Positions 1 to 4,356 of a DNA stretch of 8,865 nucleotides are shown here, in pieces (the first letter of the stretch is position 1; each line of letters begins with the position of its first letter). The position numbers and the translations under genes are program-made. Under the pieces are notes generated by a model. That model was not told the origin of the DNA. It made no database searches and saw only the letters and a list, made by a program, of their open reading frames with translations. This DNA is from Actinomycetes bacterium (GTDB lineage Bacteria > Actinomycetota > Actinomycetes > Mycobacteriales > Micromonosporaceae), in the NCBI GenBank assembly GCA_021793335.1, contig JAJYSW010000129.1, positions 1 through 8,865 on the forward strand. The letters are read 5' to 3'.

Positions 1-171
1 CGAGGCCCACAGGTATCCGAGGAGCAGGAGCATGAGCGCGGGTTTGGCGACCCAACGGGCCTCATCGATACCGAACGTGATCGCGGCGAGATCGGTGAGG
101 AGCGCGGCCGCGAACCCGGCCGCCCAGGCGCGGGCGGCCGTGGATCGGACTGTTGCGAGGAGGGGTCTCAT
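1..171 (-). CDS. YhhN-family lysoplasmalogenase-like membrane protein, N-terminal part only
   Basis: This is a partial gene. It starts at the ATG on the - strand at 171 and runs off the left edge after 57 codons in an unbroken frame. The visible protein has a short basic N-terminus (MRPLLATVRSTAARAW), a hydrophobic helix at about residues 17-33 with a D-L-A-A-I-T core, then W-V-A-K-P at about 40-44 and the start of a second helix (ALMLLLLGYL). An Asp-containing first helix followed by a K-P-x-L-M segment at the next helix is the typical opening of YhhN/TMEM86 proteins. These are polytopic membrane enzymes, some of which hydrolyse lysoplasmalogens. The family call is from recognition of this opening only, because the rest of the enzyme lies outside the window. 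There is no strong Shine-Dalgarno, but a TAGGAT box ends 9 nt before the ATG. The gene lies 91 bp downstream of the small amyloid-motif protein on the same strand, and a functional link is not shown. Confidence 0.68.
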   Translation of the reverse strand, partial: MRPLLATVRSTAARAWAAGFAAALLTDLAAITFGIDEARWVAKPALMLLLLGYLWAS

Positions 172-180
172 GGGGGCCGG

Positions 181-186
181 ATCCTA
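181..186 (-). promoter_or_regulatory. Possible -10 box of the YhhN-family gene
   Basis: TAGGAT on the - strand ends 9 nt before the ATG at 171. It fits the TANNNT pattern seen before several other genes in this window, and would give a leader of only about 2-3 nt. The AGGA inside it could instead act as a weak ribosome-binding site at 10 nt spacing. No convincing -35 box is visible. Confidence 0.3.
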
Positions 187-262
187 CCAGAGCCCGAGCG
201 TCGGGTCCGCTGCGGCGCGAGGGTCGGGCGCACCGGCCTTCAGGGGCACGGTCGTCCACGGA

Positions 263-601
263 TCAGTCGAGACGCAGACCGGTGATCGTCTCCGCCTGCA
301 CGACGTTCTTGACCTCGCCGTGGAACTCGTTGTGGAACTTCGCCACCTGAATCGGTCTGCCGACGGCCTCGCCCAACCGTTTCCGGAAGTCCGCGTCCTC
401 GGCGCACCAATGGTCCAATGCGGACGCGAACTCGTCGATGTCGATCTCGCCCCGCTCGGCCCCTTCGAGTACCGACCGGCCCGCTCGGTGGCGGCGCACC
501 AGCTCGGCCGCCTTCCTGACCGCCGTCGCACCGCCCTGCACGACCGCTTCGCTCGCCTTCCCGGCCGCCGCTGCGGCGATCGAGATCAAGATCGGGTCCA
601 T
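263..601 (-). CDS. Small helical protein with C-terminal RHIM-like amyloid signalling motif (Bell/BASS-like candidate)
   Basis: The protein has 112 residues. The ATG at 601 is chosen because a perfect AGGAGG lies 6 nt upstream; the frame stays open further upstream to 727, but nothing supports those starts. Residues 1-13 (MDPILISIAAAAA) are hydrophobic, followed by a Gly/Ala-rich helix (14-37) and a charged helical region up to about residue 82. The C-terminus (about 91-108) carries N91, F93, G95, V97, N99, V100-V101-Q102-A103, I106 and G108. This spacing, built around VVQA, matches the amyloid signalling motifs described in Streptomyces and other multicellular bacteria (BASS family, resembling the animal RHIM core and fungal PP motifs). 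In such systems a small N-terminal helical domain (Bell) is thought to act on the membrane when a partner carrying the same motif, often an NLR-type receptor, templates the fold. The domain order and size here fit that model. No partner gene is visible nearby. The CDS call is firm; the functional call is inference from motif similarity. The motif ends earlier than usual, with LRLD in place of the common GGVHF-type ending. Confidence 0.72.
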   Translation of the reverse strand: MDPILISIAAAAAGKASEAVVQGGATAVRKAAELVRRHRAGRSVLEGAERGEIDIDEFASALDHWCAEDADFRKRLGEAVGRPIQVAKFHNEFHGEVKNVVQAETITGLRLD

Positions 602-607
602 AATGTG

Positions 608-613
608 CCTCCT
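608..613 (-). promoter_or_regulatory. Strong ribosome-binding site of the amyloid-motif protein gene
   Basis: AGGAGG on the - strand lies 6 nt before the ATG at 601. It fixes the start of the 112-residue protein. It is one of only two strong Shine-Dalgarno sequences at a gene start in this window (the other precedes the sugar kinase), since most neighbours look leaderless. Confidence 0.75.
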
Positions 614-620
614 CATCGGA

Positions 621-659
621 TCTGCACTCAGCGTAACGGTATGCGGCGATCGGTGCAGA
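621..659. repeat. Inverted repeat flanking the likely promoter of the amyloid-motif gene (possible operator)
   Basis: TCTGCAC at 621-627 and its exact complement GTGCAGA at 653-659 are separated by 25 bp. Read on the - strand, the spacer holds TACGCT (630-635), a usable -10 box. The 653-659 arm then falls where a -35 box would be, and the 621-627 arm lies at the expected transcription start. That arrangement suits a repressor site, but 7-bp arms in GC-rich DNA can arise by chance. Confidence 0.35.
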
Positions 660-743
660 CCACCGACGCGGGGCCGCGGCCGCACGGGACATATCCATTC
701 AGGCCGGTGGGCCCTGCTCGCGGCCACGAAGGCGCGCGCCCGC

Positions 744-1331
744 TCAGGCGAGGAGGTCGGCGGTCAGATTCCAGCCGGTGACGACCCGGCGGCCGTGCTC
801 GAAACCGAGCGTCGCGATCGAGGCCGTGTCGATCGTGAAGTCGCGGCCGTCGACGGCGGGACGGCCCAGCCAGCGAGCCGCGGCCACGCGGAGACTGTGC
901 CCGTGGGCGATGAACGCCACATCGCCCTCATCGAGCAGGGTGGCGGCCTCGGCGATGACCCGGTCGATCCGGGCTTCGATGTCCGCGGCCGATTCGCCTC
1001 CCTCGCCCGCGCCGCCCTTCGTCCAGATCGTCCAGTCGGGGTCGATCCGCCGGATCTGTTCGAGCGTCAGGCCCTCGTAGTCGCCGTACGCCCACTCGGC
1101 CAGGTCCGCCTTCGTACCGGTGACGGGCAGGCCGGCGAGCTCGGCGGTCTGAGCGGCCCGTCTGCGAGGGCTCGTCCAGACGGCGGCGAAGCGCCGGCGC
1201 CGCAACAGCGGTGCGAGGGCCCTTGCTTGGGCCACACCGGTTTCAGTGAGTTCGAGATCGGTGACCGAGGTGTGTTGGCCGGTGGCCGACCACGTCGTCT
1301 CGCCGTGTCGGATCAGCACGATTGCTCCCAT
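744..1331 (-). CDS. Histidine phosphatase superfamily protein (phosphoglycerate-mutase-like)
   Basis: A 195-residue cytosolic phosphatase of the branch-1 histidine phosphatase family. The RHGET motif at residues 8-12 supplies the phosphorylated His9. S54-P55-R56 is the second phosphate-binding Arg segment, E79 lies in the AEW-YGDYEG stretch that supplies the general acid, and A142-H143-G144-H145 gives the second catalytic His. All core residues are present and the length is normal. The family includes cofactor-dependent phosphoglycerate mutases and many small-molecule or protein phosphatases. The short length and the TSVTDLELTETG stretch point to a broad phosphatase rather than a glycolytic mutase; the substrate is not predictable. 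The ATG at 1331 is preferred over the GTG at 1340 because the protein then begins MGAIVLIRHGE and a TAGGGT box lies 7 nt upstream. The gene follows the EgtD-type gene after 27 bp on the same strand, so read-through is also possible. Confidence 0.92.
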   Translation of the reverse strand: MGAIVLIRHGETTWSATGQHTSVTDLELTETGVAQARALAPLLRRRRFAAVWTSPRRRAAQTAELAGLPVTGTKADLAEWAYGDYEGLTLEQIRRIDPDWTIWTKGGAGEGGESAADIEARIDRVIAEAATLLDEGDVAFIAHGHSLRVAAARWLGRPAVDGRDFTIDTASIATLGFEHGRRVVTGWNLTADLLA

Positions 1332-1338
1332 GCCGAAC

Positions 1339-1344
1339 ACCCTA
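1339..1344 (-). promoter_or_regulatory. Predicted -10 box of the histidine phosphatase gene (leaderless start)
   Basis: TAGGGT on the - strand ends 7 nt before the ATG at 1331. Transcription would begin at or one base before the start codon. It sits in the 27-bp gap after the EgtD-type gene, so the phosphatase may have its own transcript. No clear -35 box is visible. The AGGG inside it could alternatively act as a Shine-Dalgarno at 8 nt. Confidence 0.42.
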
Positions 1345-1358
1345 CCGCCGCCCGCGTC

Positions 1359-2375
1359 TCATACGGCCCGCGCGAGGAAGACACCGAAGTAGCCGCTCGG
1401 GTCGCTCCAGCGGTGCTCGGTCCCGAAGCCCGCGTCCGCCAATCGGTGCTCCAGCTCCCGGGGACGGAACTTCGCGGAGACGCCGGTGCGGATCTCCTCG
1501 CCCGAAGCGAAGCCGATCTCCAATTCGAGGGCGGGAAGGCGCACCGACATCGGTTTCAACGCCCGCAGCCGCAGGTCGACGGTCGAAGCCGCCTCGTCCC
1601 ACAGCGCGAGGTGCTCGAAATGCTCGGGCTCGAAGTCGGCGCCGAGCCGCCGGTTGAGGACGTGCAGCACGTTGCGGTTGAATTCGGCGGTGACGCCCGC
1701 CTCGTCGTGGTACGCGGACAGGATGACCTCCGGGTCCTTCACCAGATCGGCGCCCATCATGAACCAGTCGCCGGGTCGCAGCGCCTCGCGCAGGTCCCGC
1801 AGGAACTGGTCGCGCTCCAGTTCGGCGAAGTTCCCGAAGGTCCCGCCGAGGAATGCCACGACCCTGGAGTGGTGGTCGTCGGGAAGGTGCTGGAGGTGCA
1901 GGGCGAAATCGCCGACGATGCCGCCCAGCCTGATGTCCGGGTAGGCCCGGGCGAGACCGCGGAGCACCTCGCGCATCGACTCGGCGTCGACATCGAAGGG
2001 CCAGAACGATTCGAGGAGGTCGTCGCGGTCGAGCGCGTCGAGCAGCACCCGGATCTTCTCGGCCGATCCGGCGCCCAGCTCGACCACCGACACGGGCGCG
2101 CCCATCGGGTGCTCGAACCCGCCGGTGCCGGTCTCGGTGGCCAACACGTCGGCGATCTCGGCGGCGTGCGAGGCGAGGATCTCTCTTTCGCACCTGGTCG
2201 GGTAGTACTCCGGTTGGCGCGTCAGCTCGCTGAACAGGGCCGAGCCGCGCCTGTCGTAATGCAGGCGCATCGGCAGATATCGGGGATCGGACGTCAGGCC
2301 CATCCGGGCGTCGAAGCGCAGGGCCGCATCAAGTTCGGTCTCATCGAGGCATACTCGCAGTGCTGGTTCGGACAC
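1359..2375 (-). CDS. egtD: EgtD-family SAM-dependent amino-acid N,N,N-trimethyltransferase with altered side-chain pocket
   Basis: A 338-residue cytosolic enzyme of the EgtD family. EgtD methylates the alpha-amino group of L-histidine three times with SAM to give hercynine, the first step to ergothioneine. Family marks run the full length: Y40-D-x-R-G-S, E56-Y57-Y58-P-T-R, the SAM site V98-E-L-G-A-G-S, P126-F-D-V-D, F175-L-G-G-T-F-G-N182, and A221-Y222 with F232-N-R-N. By comparison with the Mycobacterium smegmatis enzyme, Y57, N182 and Y222 correspond to the residues that hold the substrate amino and carboxyl groups (Y56, N166, Y206). The histidine ring is normally read by Glu282 and Ser284 in a T-E-x-S motif; here it is T297-G298-V299-S300, so the Ser is kept and the Glu is Gly. 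Met252, another specificity residue, aligns with Leu268. Catalysis therefore looks intact but the side-chain preference is uncertain. egtB and egtC are not in the window. The start is GTG at 2375, 6 nt after a TAGGAT box. Confidence 0.9.
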   Translation of the reverse strand: MSEPALRVCLDETELDAALRFDARMGLTSDPRYLPMRLHYDRRGSALFSELTRQPEYYPTRCEREILASHAAEIADVLATETGTGGFEHPMGAPVSVVELGAGSAEKIRVLLDALDRDDLLESFWPFDVDAESMREVLRGLARAYPDIRLGGIVGDFALHLQHLPDDHHSRVVAFLGGTFGNFAELERDQFLRDLREALRPGDWFMMGADLVKDPEVILSAYHDEAGVTAEFNRNVLHVLNRRLGADFEPEHFEHLALWDEAASTVDLRLRALKPMSVRLPALELEIGFASGEEIRTGVSAKFRPRELEHRLADAGFGTEHRWSDPSGYFGVFLARAV

Positions 2376-2381
2376 GTCCTG

Positions 2382-2387
2382 ATCCTA
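2382..2387 (-). promoter_or_regulatory. Predicted -10 box of the EgtD-type gene (leaderless start)
   Basis: TAGGAT on the - strand ends exactly 6 nt before the GTG at 2375, so the predicted +1 is the first base of the start codon. The AGGA in it could alternatively serve as a ribosome-binding site at 7 nt. The dyad at 2394-2412 covers the expected -35 region (about 2405-2410), which has no TTGACA-like sequence. Confidence 0.48.
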
Positions 2388-2393
2388 TTGCTC

Positions 2394-2412
2394 CGATGCG
2401 GCCTCCGCATCG
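2394..2412. terminator. Perfect 8-bp dyad between the sugar kinase and the EgtD-type gene: terminator hairpin or operator
   Basis: CGATGCGG at 2394-2401 and its exact complement CCGCATCG at 2405-2412 flank a 3-nt centre (CCT). The RNA read from the - strand would form an 8-bp GC-rich hairpin starting 15 nt after the kinase stop codon. There is no U-run after it, as is common for actinobacterial terminators. The same DNA overlaps the place where a -35 box of the EgtD-type gene should be, so it could instead be a regulator-binding site. Both roles are inference; the symmetry itself is certain. Confidence 0.5.
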
Positions 2413-2427
2413 TGCGCCGCGCGCCGA

Positions 2428-3324
2428 TCAGGGCGCACCGGGCACCGTGCACGCCTGTGCCGCGAGCTGACCGGCGTACCGCAGCGCCGCGGCCACCACC
2501 GTCCGATTACCCCACGCCGCCATGCGGTCCAGCCGCATCCAGCCCGCCGAGGTCAGCCAGCCCAGCAGGCCCGAGGTGAACGCGTCGCCCGCGCCAATCG
2601 TATCGACCACGTCCACCGGGACCGCGGGCATCGCCGTCACGTGCTTGCGGTGGAACGCCACCGACCCGGCGTCGCCGAGGGTCACCACCACCAGCTCGGG
2701 GCCCAGTTCGAGCCATTCGCACGCGATCTTGTCGACGCCGGTGTCCGGGTAGATCCGGGCCAGGTCCCGCTCGGAGACGCGCACCAGGTGCGACAGGCCC
2801 ACCAGCCGTTCGGTGCGCCTGCGCACCTGCTCGGCCGTGCCCATCGCCGACATCCGCAGATTCGGGTCGAAGGTGATCGGCACCGCGCCCCTGGCCCGGT
2901 TCACCCAATGCTCGATGACCTGCGCCGCCGGCTCGATATAGGCCGCGAGCGACCCGAAATGGATGAGGTCGGTCCGCGCCGGGTCCGGCCGCGGCATCTG
3001 CCGCTGCTCCCACGCGAAATCGGCCGTCCCGGTGGTCCAGAAGTCGTAGTCGGCCCGTCCTTCCTCGTCGACGATCGCCAGCGCCAGCGTCGAGGGCCGG
3101 TCGGTCCGCTCCAGGTAGTCGCGCCGCACTCCGGCGGCGATGTGGCGACGCCACGTCTGCCGTCCGAAATGGTCGCCGCCGACCGAGCCGACCAGGGCCG
3201 TGGGCACTCCGCGCCTGGCCAGGGCCACCGCGATATTGGCGGGCCCGCCGCCGCACGTGGGGCGCAGCGCGCCACCCGGCGCGGGCACGAGGTCGATCAC
3301 GTTCTCGCCTGCCACGAGAATCAA
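2428..3324 (-). CDS. PfkB-family carbohydrate kinase (fructokinase-like)
   Basis: A 298-residue cytosolic ATP-dependent sugar kinase of the PfkB/ribokinase family. The N-terminal lid and substrate region has G25-G-G-P-A-N30 (PfkB signature 1), then G46-S-V-G-G-D-x-F-G, F123-G-S-L-A and D153-P-N-L-R. The C-terminal signature is D241-T-I-G-A-G-D247, with D247 as the catalytic base and the GAG forming the anion hole. The F-G-S and D-P-N-x-R segments resemble bacterial fructokinases, but the exact sugar cannot be read from sequence. TTG at 3324 is chosen as start: GGAAGGAG lies about 7 nt upstream and the protein then begins MILVAGENVIDLV, as homologues do. An in-frame ATG at 3354 would add 10 residues but has no Shine-Dalgarno. 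The gene is divergent from the DUF4245 gene and co-directional with the EgtD-type gene 52 bp downstream. No transporter or other sugar gene is nearby. Confidence 0.9.
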   Translation of the reverse strand: MILVAGENVIDLVPAPGGALRPTCGGGPANIAVALARRGVPTALVGSVGGDHFGRQTWRRHIAAGVRRDYLERTDRPSTLALAIVDEEGRADYDFWTTGTADFAWEQRQMPRPDPARTDLIHFGSLAAYIEPAAQVIEHWVNRARGAVPITFDPNLRMSAMGTAEQVRRRTERLVGLSHLVRVSERDLARIYPDTGVDKIACEWLELGPELVVVTLGDAGSVAFHRKHVTAMPAVPVDVVDTIGAGDAFTSGLLGWLTSAGWMRLDRMAAWGNRTVVAAALRYAGQLAAQACTVPGAP

Positions 3325-3337
3325 GGAGGGGCTCCTT
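3323..3337 (-). promoter_or_regulatory. Ribosome-binding-site hairpin at the sugar kinase start
   Basis: On the - strand AAGGAG (3332-3337) is the ribosome-binding site of the TTG start at 3324. It is exactly complementary to CTCCTT (3323-3328), which includes the first two bases of that TTG; the two are separated by CCC. The mRNA could fold a 6-bp stem hiding both the Shine-Dalgarno and the start. A candidate -10 box TACCCT lies further upstream at 3375-3380, giving a leader of roughly 40 nt to the TTG. Whether the stem with its tight 3-nt loop controls translation is inference. Confidence 0.45.
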
Positions 3338-3493
3338 CCGTCAGGGGCGAACATATGGGGCTTCGGTGAAGGTGAGGGTATTGCAAGGCGATTCGGGACC
3401 GGCGGGGCGGGCGGCGAGCCGACGGAGCGGGCGACGCCACCTCGGAGGCGGGGCGGTGCGGCACGTGCGGGAACGGTCGGTCACCATGGGGGC

Positions 3494-4090
3494 ATGTCCA
3501 GCGATGACGTCAAGGCCGCGGCGGAGCCGACCGGCGGCCGAGCCTCGACCGCCACGGAGGAGCCCGCGGGCCGAGCGCCGGGGCGGCGTCCGAAGCCGCG
3601 CCGACTCCGCGACATGTTCCTGTCGCTCGCGGTGCTGCTCGTGCCGCTGGGGATCTTCTACGGGATGTGGAACTGGGCGGCAGTCGACCGGCAGGTCAGC
3701 GTGGTCGACACCAGCGAGGACTACCTGGCGGCCGAGTCCCTCGGCATCGAGGTCGTGCGCCCCGAGCTCTCAGAGGACTGGAAACCGATCTCAAGCGTAT
3801 TGGCGGCAGAGGACGAGGCGGTCACGCTGCGCACCGGCTGGTACACGCCGGAGGGATTCGGGATGCAGCTGGTGCAGACCACCGGGGCGATCGCCGACGT
3901 CAACGAGGCACTGACCGGGGCCGGCGAGCCGATCGAAGCCGGTGGCCTGGAGTGGGCCGCGTACGAGACGGCCGAGGGCCGGGCATGGGTGACCGTCCTG
4001 GAGACCTCGGCGGTGGTGCTCACCGCCGAGCAGGACGCCGTCGAAGAACTGCCGGAACTGGCCGAGGGCGTCGCCGCCGCACTGCCGTGA
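3494..4090 (+). CDS. DUF4245 domain-containing membrane-anchored protein
   Basis: A 198-residue protein of unknown function. Residues 1-38 are polar, Pro/Arg/Ala-rich and end in a basic patch (RRPKPRRLR). One transmembrane helix follows at about 42-61 (FLSLAVLLVPLGIFYGMW), and residues 65-198 form the outer or periplasm-facing domain with W96-K-P-I-S, the L112-R-T-G-W-Y-T-P-E-G motif and Q125-L-V-Q-T. This order matches DUF4245, an actinobacterial family usually found beside xseB/xseA and ispH, as here. Basic residues before the helix suggest an N-in orientation with the domain outside. The ATG at 3494 is the only sensible in-frame start; the GGGGG run is too close to act as a Shine-Dalgarno, and a weak CACCAT hexamer lies 6 nt upstream. 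The gene converges on xseB with a 44-bp gap and is divergent from the kinase gene. Function is not known and none is inferred. Confidence 0.9.
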   Translation: MSSDDVKAAAEPTGGRASTATEEPAGRAPGRRPKPRRLRDMFLSLAVLLVPLGIFYGMWNWAAVDRQVSVVDTSEDYLAAESLGIEVVRPELSEDWKPISSVLAAEDEAVTLRTGWYTPEGFGMQLVQTTGAIADVNEALTGAGEPIEAGGLEWAAYETAEGRAWVTVLETSAVVLTAEQDAVEELPELAEGVAAALP

Positions 4091-4099
4091 CCAGACCGG

Positions 4100-4120
4100 C
4101 CCGCCGCCACGGCCGACGGG
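4100..4120. terminator. Weak hairpin between convergent DUF4245 and xseB genes
   Basis: CCCGCCG (4100-4106) can pair with CGACGGG (4114-4120), with one C-A mismatch and a 7-nt loop. It lies in the 44-bp gap between two convergent stop codons, where a bidirectional terminator would be expected. No U-run follows on either strand, so support is thin. Confidence 0.25.
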
Positions 4121-4134
4121 AAAACAGTAGAGGG

Positions 4135-4356
4135 TCAGTCCTCCTCGGCGGGCGCGACACGCGCCGCCAGACGCTCGCGGGCCCCTTCGAGATGCGCCTG
4201 GCACAGATCCGCCAGCGCCTCGCCCCGCTCCCACAGCCGCAAGGACTCCTCAAGCGTCGCACCACCGGCTTCAAGCTGCTCGACGGTGGCCACGAGCTCG
4301 GCCCGCGCCTGCTCGTACGTCAACCGCTCCAGGTCGTTCGCGCCCTCGGTCATCAT
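4135..4356 (-). CDS. xseB: Exodeoxyribonuclease VII small subunit
   Basis: A 73-residue, mostly helical cytosolic protein. It is the small subunit of exonuclease VII, which degrades single-stranded DNA from both ends; several XseB chains bind the C-terminal region of each XseA. The whole protein is the XseB domain: Y14-E-Q-A-R-A-E-L, then L28-E-A-G-G-A-T-L-E-E-S-L, W42-x-R-G-E-A-L and a final helix ending in LEGARERLAA. Length is normal for the family. Two adjacent ATG codons occur at 4356 and 4353. The first overlaps the xseA stop as ATGA and has AAGGA 6 nt upstream, so it is preferred. The 4-bp overlap means translational coupling to xseA in one operon. Confidence 0.95.
   Translation of the reverse strand: MMTEGANDLERLTYEQARAELVATVEQLEAGGATLEESLRLWERGEALADLCQAHLEGARERLAARVAPAEED

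Noticed and set aside
602..727. N-terminal extension of the amyloid-motif protein to the start at 727
   Set aside because: The added 42 residues are Arg/Pro-rich with no motif, and the perfect AGGAGG 6 nt before the ATG at 601 settles the start.
731..740. GGCGCGCGCC palindrome just after the phosphatase gene
   Set aside because: It has no loop, so it cannot form a useful terminator hairpin, and alternating GC runs are common in this DNA.
438..2579. A 713-codon open frame on the + strand
   Set aside because: It lies antisense to the phosphatase and EgtD-type genes, both with complete family motifs. The translated protein shows no recognisable domain, and long antisense frames are expected with strong GC bias at third codon positions.
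3461..3468. GCACGTGC palindrome between the divergent kinase and DUF4245 genes
   Set aside because: An 8-bp GC-rich palindrome is expected by chance, and it does not line up with a promoter element I can support.
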